This document shows, one piece after another, positions 12,751 to 21,294 of a stretch of DNA of 64,000 bases. The stretch is from Aphanomyces cochlioides (taxonomy: Eukaryota > Oomycota > Saprolegniomycetes > Saprolegniales > Verrucalvaceae): positions 1,178,001 through 1,242,000 of the forward strand of contig JAHQRK010000007.1 in the NCBI GenBank assembly GCA_019828595.1, given 5' to 3'. The translations under genes were made by a program, and so were the position numbers. The notes beneath the pieces were generated by a model. It had not been told where the DNA came from. It searched no databases and saw only the letters and a program-made list of their open reading frames with translations. The first letter of the stretch is position 1. Each line of letters opens with the position of its first letter.

Positions 12751-13563
12751 CTAATTGCGATGAGCTAGAGCATTCATGAGTTGTTCCATCAATGCATTCT
12801 GTCTTTCTTGCATTTGCACCACACGCTCCATTACATTTCGATTCTCTTCTTGCGACGTGCGAAGGAGCATGGTGATATCATTGTTTGGCTGTGTATTTCG
12901 AAAAGCATCAGTAATTGCTTGCATACCGCGTCCCATTTCTTGTGTAAGGAGGTTTACTCCAGCTTTTGCTTTCGGCTCGTTTTCAAGTTTGATGCGTTTG
13001 ATTGGAGTGCCTTCATCATCGCTGTCGTCCCCGATTTCTTTTTGAGTTTCGTCATAGTCATTCGAGTCGAACATACTCTCGTTTGCGACGCCAGTTCGCC
13101 CCGAAAACCATTGCAGGATGTGCAAGTATCTCGGTGGTTTGGTCTTTATTCCCCCATTGCCAGTACGTCCAATATCATCGCAATGGGCTTTGTACTCGTG
13201 CTTGACTTTTTTATATTTGTCCCGCAGTCGTTTTGCTGACACACCAATACCAACCTCACTCGTTAGAACAGCCGCAAAATAACACCAAAACGTGTCCTTT
13301 TTGTTGTTCGTGTCGGCAGCGAGAAAGCGGCTCACAATCGTAGGGTCGGTAAAACGAAGACGGAGCATGGACCGAATCATATCGTCTGTCCAGTCAAACT
13401 TGGACTCGGTCGTCTTGGTGGTCTGGTTGGTGCCAGCCTTATGAGGAGTCTTGCGTTGCGACTTGCCCTTGGAGTGTGGTGGTGACGTTGTGAGATCGGT
13501 GTCAGCTTGTGCGGCGAGCAAATCATCGAGAAAGCCAGCGGCTGGAGCGCAAGGAGTTGACAT
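12751..13563 (-). CDS. Myb/SANT-like DNA-binding protein of Harbinger 1
   Basis: The open frame of 270 residues starts at an ATG and ends 20 bp from the stop of the convergent transposase gene. Residues 55-150 form a trihelical Myb/SANT-like domain (KFDWTDDMIRSMLRLRF, FWCYFAAVLTSEVGIGVSAKRLRDKYKKVKHEYK). A C-terminal coiled-coil-like helix follows (SQEENRNVMERVVQMQERQNALMEQL). In PIF/Harbinger elements the second gene encodes such a protein, which brings the transposase to the nucleus and the element ends. The frame is intact, unlike its partner. Confidence 0.85.
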   Translation of the reverse strand: MSTPCAPAAGFLDDLLAAQADTDLTTSPPHSKGKSQRKTPHKAGTNQTTKTTESKFDWTDDMIRSMLRLRFTDPTIVSRFLAADTNNKKDTFWCYFAAVLTSEVGIGVSAKRLRDKYKKVKHEYKAHCDDIGRTGNGGIKTKPPRYLHILQWFSGRTGVANESMFDSNDYDETQKEIGDDSDDEGTPIKRIKLENEPKAKAGVNLLTQEMGRGMQAITDAFRNTQPNNDITMLLRTSQEENRNVMERVVQMQERQNALMEQLMNALAHRN

Positions 13564-14004
13564 TCACAGAGAACCAAAAGGACGAAAGACCAGAAATGGC
13601 TGGTCCAATCATGATCATTTTTTACAATGTGCAAAAATCCGGATAGAACCAGAACCAAATCGCGGACCAGGGCCTAAGACCATCTCCAGCAGTCACTGAG
13701 TGTCACACTGAAACTGGATAAAGTCAGTGGATGACAAAATCAGACACTGGATCCATCCCCATCAGACACTGAATCCGACACTGGAACTGAGTTTCCAAAA
13801 CCCGGCCTCGGACTTTTGGTGTCGGCGACACGGAGAAATACCAAAATACTCCGTGTCTGGAGAAGACACTGAGTGTTCAGATCATTCCAACTTTCAAACA
13901 TTAAAATAAAAACACAAGTATACAATTTTCAAAGTAAAAATTAACACAATAAAAGACAATACAATGTCGAAGACATTTTTATTTGCACATCATTCGTCTG
14001 GAGA

Positions 14005-14667
14005 ATGTCCGTGTGGATGAACGAGGCCGAGAACGAGGTCTTGTGCAAGGCCTGGGTCCATGTGTCAGAGGACTCGTCAACAGGCACGGGTCAGAAGTCT
14101 GCTACGTTTTGGGAGTCTGTCGGTGTATTCTACAATGCTAAGAGGCCAGAAGGAAGGCCGGCTCGAACAACAAGAGCCTTGGAAACCAAGTTTGGCGTCA
14201 TCAAACATGATGTCAGCAAGTTTTGTGGTTTCTACGCCCATGCAATGGACCTCCAGGCAAGTGGGACGAACTCCGACGACCTTCTTGACAGTGCTCGCAC
14301 AATGTATTTCGACGCCACGATCGACAAGACTGGAAAAAAAAAACATTTTAAGTTCATCGAATGCTGGAGATTCCTCCGAGACAAACCAAAATGGCAAGTT
14401 TACCGCGAAGGCATCTCCGGTCAAGGGCATGGCACAAAGAAAAGACAATCTGAAGCGTCCGAATTAGATATTCCATCAGCTATATCTACTTCGTCCGCTT
14501 CGGGTAATCTTTCCTTCGTGCCACGTCCCCAAGGTGTAAAAAATGCAAAAAAACTCAAGCTCGAAAGTCAAATTGTAGCCAAGAAGGATGAAGCAATTGC
14601 TTTTGCCACCTCCCGAGTTGCAAAAGCCATAGAGAATAAAGCAAGTGCGCAAGCCATTATCGTTTGA
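14005..14667 (+). CDS. Myb/SANT-like protein of Harbinger 2
   Basis: An intact 220-residue frame from an ATG. The region MNEAENEVLCKAWVHVSED through TTRALETKFGVIKHDVSKFCGFY matches the general pattern of the plant PIF/Harbinger second ORF (a SANT-like domain with NAM-associated C-terminal part): conserved Trp residues, FW and a basic recognition helix. The C-terminal part is Lys/Ala-rich. Its 3' end runs up to, and slightly past, the truncated end of the convergent transposase, which suggests that an internal deletion brought the two together. Confidence 0.7.
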   Translation: MSVWMNEAENEVLCKAWVHVSEDSSTGTGQKSATFWESVGVFYNAKRPEGRPARTTRALETKFGVIKHDVSKFCGFYAHAMDLQASGTNSDDLLDSARTMYFDATIDKTGKKKHFKFIECWRFLRDKPKWQVYREGISGQGHGTKKRQSEASELDIPSAISTSSASGNLSFVPRPQGVKNAKKLKLESQIVAKKDEAIAFATSRVAKAIENKASAQAIIV

Positions 14668-15464
14668 ACCTGGCACTCCAAAAAATGCGTGCCATATCCA
14701 CAAATTCTGTGTAGCTATAGCTTCAAGAATACCACCACGATCTTGGAATTGTCCCTGCCATGCCACCGGACAATTCTTCCACTCCCAATGAGTGCAATCA
14801 ATGGAGCCGAACATGCCAGGAAACCCACGAGTCTCGTTTTCATGAAGATGCTTCTCAATATCGTCCAGCGTTGGTTGTCTGAGATAGCATTGTTCAAATT
14901 CACCAAGAACAGCTGCGCAAAATCGTTTTAACGCTTCAGCCGCAGAGCTTTCGCCAAGACGGCAATACTCATCTGTAGCGTCGGCGCTTAGGCCGTATGC
15001 AAGCATTCGAAGAGCTGAAGTACACTTTTGTATAGTTGATAATCCTATTGAATAGTCTGAGTCAAAGTACTATCGAGATATATCTTGCCTAGAAGTCCAG
15101 CGGCATTTGATTTTTGTTCAAAGTAATTGTCTCTGGTGGATACAGCTTTACATATACGAAGGAATAGCTCACGAGGCATGCGAAATCTTCGTCGGAATAT
15201 CTTGTCGTTGTAGATAGGAGCGCGATCACTGCACCCAAAATAGTCTCGCATTATTCGTTGGTGGCCTTGGAACGCCTCCCTGTTTACGTTCGGGCTGCGT
15301 CCAGGCAGAGAGCCTCCATGTTTTGCTTTCTTTGCTGGTTGAGCTATGGTCAATCGCTCGTGTAATACGTGGTGCATCACGGATACAACTACGTGGTCTT
15401 CTTCGTCCGAGGAATCCAGAACATCCTTGGATAAACGTGCGAGTTTCTCGTGCCAAGCGGCCAT
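14664..15464 (-). pseudogene. Truncated Harbinger (ALP1-like) transposase of element 2
   Basis: Two frames, 15464-15045 and 15006 downwards, encode the N-terminal two thirds of a plant-transposon-protein (ALP1-like) transposase. Recognisable parts are RIMRDYFGCSDRAPIYNDKIFRRRFRM, GLSADATDEYCRLGESSAAE, the first catalytic Asp in FPGMFGSIDCTHWEWKNCPVAWQGQF, and IWHAFFGVPGSNDN. The protein stops being homologous near 14664, so the second Asp and the Glu are missing. A stop separates the two frames near 15040. The copy cannot encode an active enzyme. Confidence 0.8.
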
Positions 15465-16011
15465 TGTTCGGAATGACAAGTGAGTGAAGACAACCTTCAG
15501 AATACATATTATACAGTATTAAATTTTGCGAGTTCCTGGGAGAAAACCAGAGTGACTGGTGGGGAGATTTTTGCAACGACACATACTCTGGCTTATCTGC
15601 GCAAGAAATGCCACTGAGAAAAATTCAGTTTCAGTGTTGAAACTCAGTGACTGCTGGAGATGCTCTAAGGGTTACATATGAGGACACGGAAAACAAAAAG
15701 TACCTTAGCCACCTTTTGCATTTTTCGAGAAAATGGCCTTCAAAGTCGATGCATGATATTCAGTGGTGATTTTTCCGTTTGACGAAAATCGAAAAAACAG
15801 TTGGAATAAAAAACAGTGATCTGTTGCAATCTGATTTGGAAGCAGCAATGAAAACAAAATCGAACAGAGCTCAAGCGAGAAATACCAGACTCAAGGCAGT
15901 CAAGCCAAACAAACGCGTTGAACTCAAACTAGTTGGACCTGAAGAGTGCCCTTCATTCGACATTGTTTCTTCAGGCATTGTTGATGACGATGATGGTCTA
16001 GACGCCAGAGA

Positions 16012-16170
16012 AATCAAATTCAGGCTTATTGACGCGATAGAAACCACTTCAGAGAAATCAAAACCAGTCTTATTGACACGATAGAAATCAAAATCAGTCT
16101 TAATGCCACCATAGAAATCAATTTCAGTCTAATTGACTTGCTCGAAATCAAAAACAGTCTTATTGCCAAA
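16012..16170. repeat. Degenerate 30-bp tandem repeats inside the mariner element
   Basis: About five copies of a unit near GAAATCAAAATCAGTCTTAT continuing with TGACACGATA, with substitutions and one 12-bp interruption. It lies between the left terminal repeat and the transposase ATG. A short open frame (15779-16084, no ATG at its start) runs into it. Subterminal repeats can be transposase-binding sites; that is inference. Confidence 0.75.
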
Positions 16171-16408
16171 ACATTGTTTTAAACTGTTGAAAAAAACATC
16201 AACGCACTTTTCGATCCTGTTTTTCTATGTCATTGAGTATGAATTCATTGATCAATACAGTATCAAACGATTCAGCACAAAATTCTCTTTTTGGAAATAT
16301 TGTAATTTCCAAATTCTTTGCAAAAAACAAACTTTTATTATTTGAAAAAAATATTTTGTTATCTCGAAATGGACAATTATCGAACGCTCGTGCAAGGCAC
16401 AAAACACG

Positions 16409-17503
16409 ATGCAACGTTCAGGGGGGTTGTGGAACTCTCGACGACTTCAACAGCTCGTGATTGATATGCATGAGTGCGGACAAACTCCATCCCAAATTAT
16501 TCAATCAATGCCCCGAACGCTTCATCTTGTGACCGTTTACCGTTGGATCAAGCATTTTCAGCTCTTTGGACAGCTCCCCTGTGAAACGAAACGCCTAAGG
16601 CATCGGTGTTGTACCACTCGACTTGAGGGTGACGACATTATCCAGCTCAAGCACATTGCAGAAGAAAGCCCTCATCTCTATCTCGATGAGATGCAAGAAA
16701 ATCTCTTCCTCAGAACGGGACACTGCTACGCACTTTCGACAATCCATCGATCGCTTCAAACACTTGGATTAACCTTGCAAGTATTGACAGCAAGAGCGAC
16801 ACAGCAAGACGAAATTTGTCGTTCTCAATTCCTTGATGCAATCCGACGATATGATACCCATTGCCTTTTATTTGTCGATGAAACACATAAGGGTCGCAAT
16901 GTTGCAAGACGTCGACGTGGATGGGGCGTACGTGGTCAGCAGAACTGTGTCAGTGAAATATTTGGCCCAACGTGTGAACACCGCTTTACGCTACTTGCTG
17001 CTGCTGATCAGGACGGTTTCTTGCCTCAAGCGTGTCAGCTAGTACAACGAAAAATGGATCCAAATGATGACGATTTAACACTCGGAACAGTTGATACTGA
17101 TGGATTTCTATTCTGGACGAGACGATATTTGCTTCCGTGTCTTGGAAATTTCCTACTCAACGAAGCGCGAAGTGTGGTGGTGATTGACAATGCTACAATC
17201 CATCATAGCCCAGAGTTTGAGCAGCTTGTTCAGTCAGTTGGCGCAATCGTGCTCTACACAGCACCATTCTCACCTGACCTGATGCCCATCGAATATTGCT
17301 TTCACGTGTACAAAGCAAGTTTGAAACGCAATTCAAATTTGACTCGCGCCCGATTTTGGGATGCTCACATGGACGCGCTGGCATCTGTTGATCGATCGAT
17401 GATGTTGAACTTCATGCGAAATTGTGGTCTCGATGTTGAAATTGTCGATGATGATTTGAAACAATGCATGCTCCTGTACGCCTTAATCGAGGAATCCACT
17501 TAG
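16409..17503 (+). CDS. Tc1/mariner-superfamily transposase (DDE_3, DD34E)
   Basis: An intact 364-residue frame. The N-terminus is a helix-turn-helix of the homeodomain-like kind (RLQQLVIDMHECGQTPSQII, HLVTVYRWIKHF) followed by a second DNA-binding part. The catalytic core has the first Asp in LLFVDETHKG, the second in VVVIDNATIHH and the Glu in SPDLMPIEYCF. Exactly 34 residues lie between the second Asp and the Glu, the DD34E signature of Tc1-like enzymes. The spacing between the two Asp residues is longer than usual. It cuts and pastes the flanking element at TA sites. Confidence 0.93.
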   Translation: MQRSGGLWNSRRLQQLVIDMHECGQTPSQIIQSMPRTLHLVTVYRWIKHFQLFGQLPCETKRLRHRCCTTRLEGDDIIQLKHIAEESPHLYLDEMQENLFLRTGHCYALSTIHRSLQTLGLTLQVLTARATQQDEICRSQFLDAIRRYDTHCLLFVDETHKGRNVARRRRGWGVRGQQNCVSEIFGPTCEHRFTLLAAADQDGFLPQACQLVQRKMDPNDDDLTLGTVDTDGFLFWTRRYLLPCLGNFLLNEARSVVVIDNATIHHSPEFEQLVQSVGAIVLYTAPFSPDLMPIEYCFHVYKASLKRNSNLTRARFWDAHMDALASVDRSMMLNFMRNCGLDVEIVDDDLKQCMLLYALIEEST

Positions 17504-18042
17504 ATTTCATTAGTTGGAGAATAAAAAAAGCCTAGGTCCATCAATGATTTGTATTCATCAATAAACGATGCTGGAGAAGGCGTCATTGTATGTGGAGGCT
17601 CTGACGTGGCTTGCACTAGATTGGCAAGCATCTTTGTATTTCGATCATGCAGCAAAACTTTCACCATTTGTCGGATTTCGTTAGATGGGATCAGCCCTTG
17701 ATTTTGCGCTTCTTTTGCAACATAACGAAGGGCGCTAATCCAGGTATCACATCCCATTTCCATTTGGCGCGATTTCATTTGCACTAGAGCTGCTAGTGTG
17801 TCAGCAAGAGATGATGTCGGTGGCTTGAAAACGAATGTGGGTGGCTTGTTAGTTCCTTCACTAGGGGGGAATTTGTCTTTCATTGGCAGCTCACCATTTC
17901 CACATGCCTTCTGTGCGGTACGATGCTCCCAGTCTAGAAATTCCAATTCCTCAAACAGTTGAACAAAATCCTCTACATCGAGCATTGCGCCATACTTGAT
18001 CGTTTTCGAAGGGTGTTGATTCAAATAATTTGCCAAGAACAT
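17500..18042 (-). CDS. Accessory protein of the mariner element, C-terminal frame
   Basis: A 180-residue frame that I do not recognise. It starts at an ATG 22 nt upstream of the stop of the preceding frame (18021-19187) and ends 4 bp inside the transposase stop region. Its composition is coding-like (MLDVEDFVQLFEELEFLDWEH; helical, Met-rich segment LADTLAALVQMKSRQMEMG). It is most simply the C-terminal part of one protein of about 560 residues broken by a one-base frameshift, but a separate gene is possible. The stop is convergent with the transposase stop with a 4-nt overlap. Confidence 0.6.
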   Translation of the reverse strand: MFLANYLNQHPSKTIKYGAMLDVEDFVQLFEELEFLDWEHRTAQKACGNGELPMKDKFPPSEGTNKPPTFVFKPPTSSLADTLAALVQMKSRQMEMGCDTWISALRYVAKEAQNQGLIPSNEIRQMVKVLLHDRNTKMLANLVQATSEPPHTMTPSPASFIDEYKSLMDLGFFYSPTNEI

Positions 18043-19187
18043 TGCATGTCGTGAGTGTGATCATGGTAATATGGACTCAAAGGATTGGAATATACGGCTT
18101 GAACAATTTTCTCAGCAATCGACATGGAGATTTTGCTGTCTGCACTCGCTTTCTTGTTGGAGTCAGCAATGTCCGAAGGTAAAGGGGTTGATATGTCAGA
18201 CTGTGAAAAGTGGAACTCGCCATCAATCGTAGCAGTCACCAGACAATCACTTGCCATCGGGCCACTCCCAAAGGCAATGGTCAATGTTTTAATACCTGCA
18301 GCATGTGGCATAGAGCGTACAATTTGCCTCATCATTCGGGTGTCAATAATATGCTCCATTTTTGTCCCTGATCCACAAGCTTTGTAAACTCCTCCATGCT
18401 TTTGATCAATCTGGGCAAGTGCTCGTCTAGCGGTATCATTTCCAGAGTGCAAATGTTCAAAGCAACGCACGCGTAAATCGCCCAAAGACAACGTTGTCAG
18501 CAACTCAAGTTCCGGAAGTTCCAAAGTTGCAACAATTGCTTTTGAGCCATGCACTTCTTTGCCTGATCTGAATTCACGTGTTGAACGTTTTGACTTGCCT
18601 TCGTGCAAATAAATTGGGGGACAAATCACAATCTGAACTGTGGTTATACGAATGCGCTTTGATCTTCCTTCTCCATCTTCATGATATACTCGCTTGGGTT
18701 GTTTCTTTGTCCATAAGATAACGTCTACTTCGACGCTGACGCTCGACAAGTCTGAGTAACGAGGCGATGTCAACGATTCAGTGTTGTCTTTCAAAAATGT
18801 TTCCCAGTCATCTTCATTTCGTATTGCCGAACGAATCCGCTTTATTCCTCCCGGCCAACGAGCAAGAAACAATGCCTCTTGACGATGCGACGTGTTTGGC
18901 TCTTTCCATAGTGGATCGTCAATCGAATCGTAAACGTCAAGGAGGGAGTCTCGAATGTCAACGGCCGTTGTGTTCAAAGGGAGAATTGAGTCATATCTTC
19001 CGCTTAGAGGGTTGAAACGTCGGCGTCTCTGAGGAGCTCGTGTATACGTTGAACACGAACGTTCGTTCTTCCACAGGACGATGCATCTCTCTGTTTTCAC
19101 AATGCGCGCCAAATCATCTATCCGGATATTGGTGAATATTTCTCGGCTATTTCTTTTTCTTTTTTGCAAAGAATTTGGAAAATACAA
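18021..19187 (-). CDS. Accessory protein of the mariner element, N-terminal frame
   Basis: A 388-codon frame of unknown family. No ATG lies near its beginning (first codon TTG), so an upstream exon or a 5' frameshift is likely. Visible features are a conserved-looking globular start (DDLARIVKTERCIVLWKNER), a segment rich in Asp and aromatic residues (DVYDSIDDPLWKEPNTSHRQEALFLARWPGG), a basic patch (EGRSKRIRITTVQIVICPP) and a Ser/Lys-rich tail. There is no catalytic motif I can name. Its place in the element, antisense and convergent to the transposase, resembles the two-gene layout of Harbinger elements rather than a simple mariner. Confidence 0.6.
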   Translation of the reverse strand: MYFPNSLQKRKRNSREIFTNIRIDDLARIVKTERCIVLWKNERSCSTYTRAPQRRRRFNPLSGRYDSILPLNTTAVDIRDSLLDVYDSIDDPLWKEPNTSHRQEALFLARWPGGIKRIRSAIRNEDDWETFLKDNTESLTSPRYSDLSSVSVEVDVILWTKKQPKRVYHEDGEGRSKRIRITTVQIVICPPIYLHEGKSKRSTREFRSGKEVHGSKAIVATLELPELELLTTLSLGDLRVRCFEHLHSGNDTARRALAQIDQKHGGVYKACGSGTKMEHIIDTRMMRQIVRSMPHAAGIKTLTIAFGSGPMASDCLVTATIDGEFHFSQSDISTPLPSDIADSNKKASADSKISMSIAEKIVQAVYSNPLSPYYHDHTHDMQCSWQII

Positions 19188-20349
19188 TACATAAATCTCA
19201 AAATGACATTTTTGGTCGAAAATTGGGATCCATCACCTTCAAGCCTTCATAACTTTGGACTCGAGCGTCATTTACGAGATGTTAAGGTGTCAAAATGTAG
19301 CTCGAAGACTCTGGTTTGTGATGCAATAGCTAACTCAAACGTTGCACGATGGTTGATTAGCCACATTTTGTTTTCTGTGTCCTCATATCGAGTCTGCCGA
19401 CGTCAGCTGAGCGTTCTTGCCTTCTTCGCCCAAGTACTTGACGAGCAAGTTGGCCCCCAGCGAAAAGCCAACGCCGATGAGAAGGACTCTTGCTCCAATG
19501 CGCTGACGAATGTGCACGACGGACTCGCGCAAGTCATTTGTGCACCCCAAACTGAAAAGCTAAAGACAAGCATGAGCGATCCATTCTGCAGCGCGATCAG
19601 TACCTTTGGGGTCCGTACTGGCGTCTTGTTGCATCCTCTGGCATTCATGACAACAACTCGATAGCCAGCTTTCAACAACCGATCAGCATGCATGCGAATG
19701 TAAATCTAAGACTTGAGTTAGATGCAGTCAACGGAGACGACGTTTACCGCCCGACTGCCGCCTGTAAGACCGTGAAGTAGAAGCTGGAGGGGGGCTAGTC
19801 AAACGACATGAGCAAGAAAGATGAGCTTACCACAGTCGGCTGGTTGATTTGCCGTTAAGGTGTAGCAAGTGTCGCCCAGTCAAGTGCTACAACCCCGCCG
19901 TCTGAGAGTTTGAGGAGTTCTCGCTCGTAGGGAACACTTGAATTCGGAGCTTCATGGTTCAGATTGAGGAGAAGGGAGTGCAAATGACTTCAAGGAGATG
20001 AGATAACGAGCAAAGAAGACAATCTTACGCCCAGAATAAATATTAAGTTGGATGATATGGCTCCTCTATGACCATTGTGAGGGCTTGACGACAACGAACG
20101 ATGAGATTACCGAGTATGGGGCAAGATTGCAGGATGCGATTGTTCACTTTGGACGGTTTGTACGTGAGTTGAGGTTTCCTCGCGGCCAACCAGTAGTGCA
20201 GTTGGTTCAGCGCCAAACAAATCCTGTCGAGGCCAATGAGCCACAGGGCTGCACATGCGCTCAATATACGTAACAAGAACAACTAGCCATGTCAAATCAT
20301 CCCTCGTGATTGTACTACCGCGACGTACACTAAACGTGGCGACGTCCAT

Positions 20350-21294
20350 TGATGGGCAACTTTGAAACCATGATTGACAGCGGAAACGAAGTAGATCGCA
20401 TTGATGAATATCAAGACGAAACAACTGGATCTTCGCAAATTGTAATTCGTTGAAGATAAAAATTCACAAGTCTGGTCCAACGAGCACACGAAGCGCTGCT
20501 GTTCGCAATGCCGCAATGTGGTTTATCAACTCCACAACTTGAAATCCCGTGTGAACAAGGTGGAGTTGTGAGTGTCAGGTAGTACTTCATGGAGTATAAG
20601 TACTTTGCTCTGCCATCATACTTCAGCGGCTGCTCCACGTTGAAGGTTCTACTCAGCATCCCACGGCAGAGACATGGCTGCGATGATGAATCCACTCCGT
20701 TCACCCTCACTCATGAATTTCGCGCTTGTTTAGTAGATCCACTGTCCATCGGCGAAACATATTTTGACGTGGCATTTCGTCGTGTTTTGTTGTCGCCCCG
20801 ATGTATTAATAGTTTAGATCACTCGGGAAAGGAGCGCATTCAAGAACGATTCATGCGGGAGAATTACCAAGGAAACCCATGCATCGACCACAACAATGAA
20901 GTCGTCCACTCTCGTTGGTCAAAAACGGAAGAAACTGCTCACTTCTCAGTGGCAGGTGATTGGTCAGAATACCGTATCCGGATAAATTTCATTCACACAA
21001 AGGTGTGGATGGGATCATAAAGGTTGGTTAGCGAGTTCATTGTTTGGATATCAGTGGGATGGTGACTGCCTCTTCGATATAAAGACAGTCCAATCAATCG
21101 CTTAGCGTTCTTTTCCAATCGCAAACCTGGAAATTCACGTGAAGCAACAAATAAATTTACGTGCATGAGCCATTGAAATCAACTTTTAAACCTGATATAC
21201 TAGTATGTATAAGGGCCTGTTCGGCAGCACCTGTATACTACTATTGATGTCACAATATTTGAATTTCGAGAAATAGAAATTTTCACTATATATA
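20350..21294. other. Spacer with one unassigned open frame
   Basis: About 945 bp between the 5' end of the broken hydrolase and the pogo-like element. A plus-strand frame at 20589-21020 (143 codons, ATG start) has a cysteine- and histidine-containing sequence with no family I recognise and may be spurious. Nothing else is supported here. Confidence 0.3.

Larger units (their letters stand above)
11417..13674. mobile_element. PIF/Harbinger transposon 1
   Basis: A 2258-bp element with 13-bp perfect terminal inverted repeats (GGCCCTGGTCCGC at 11417 and its complement ending at 13674) and weaker similarity further in. It is flanked on both sides by TAA (11414-11416 and 13675-13677), the 3-bp TWA target duplication of PIF/Harbinger elements. 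It carries the usual two convergent genes, a DDE transposase (plus strand, frameshifted) and a Myb/SANT-like protein (minus strand). It sits in an exon of the alpha/beta hydrolase gene. Confidence 0.93.
13678..15665. mobile_element. PIF/Harbinger transposon 2, internally deleted
   Basis: A 1988-bp element with terminal inverted repeats: the left end reads GACCATCTCCAGCAGTCACT and the right end, complemented, GAGCATCTCCAGCAGTCACT, with similarity continuing to about 40 bp. TAA flanks both sides (13675-13677 and 15666-15668). The left TAA is the same one that closes Harbinger 1, so the two elements abut and share a target duplication. It encodes a Myb-like protein and a C-terminally truncated transposase. 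The family is different from Harbinger 1 (unrelated TIR and proteins only distantly alike). Confidence 0.9.
15679..19385. mobile_element. Tc1/mariner-type transposon with accessory genes
   Basis: A 3707-bp element flanked by TA (15677-15678 and 19386-19387). Ends: TGAGGACACGGAAAACAAAA on the left and, complemented, TGAGGACACAGAAAACAAAA on the right. It holds an intact DD34E transposase (plus) and a long minus-strand coding region of about 560 codons in two overlapping frames, plus a 30-bp tandem repeat block near the left end. It is larger than most Tc1/mariner elements (1.3-2.4 kb). The intact transposase and near-identical ends make it the youngest-looking of the three insertions in the hydrolase gene. 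Confidence 0.9.
10720..20349 (-). pseudogene. EMB8/YheT-type alpha/beta hydrolase, split by three transposons
   Basis: The 5' part lies at 20349-19386, the 3' part at 11416-10720, and a 11-bp sliver at 15668-15678 between elements. Each part matches the intact paralogue at 27891-29616: LHYWLAARKPQLTYK, RELLKLSDGGVVALDW, VVMNARGCNKTPVRTPK, the nucleophile elbow GVGFSLGAN, KYLGEEGKNAQLTSADS, then ICNPYCCTTTYQLLKYSW, DYEALRKCRYLSDYDEQYT, the acid KDDPIS and HTGGHMAFYAG. The frame through the insertion site is continuous once 11417-13677, 13678-15668 and 15679-19387 are removed. Two in-frame stops (TAA at 20043-20045 replacing a conserved Trp, and TAA at 19855-19857) show further decay, so the gene is dead. 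Introns near 44 bp remain visible. One intron, after RRIFG, is absent from the paralogue. Confidence 0.9.

Noticed and set aside
13675..15668. Treating Harbinger 1 and 2 as one composite element
   Set aside because: Each has its own distinct terminal repeats and its own TAA borders, and their proteins are different.
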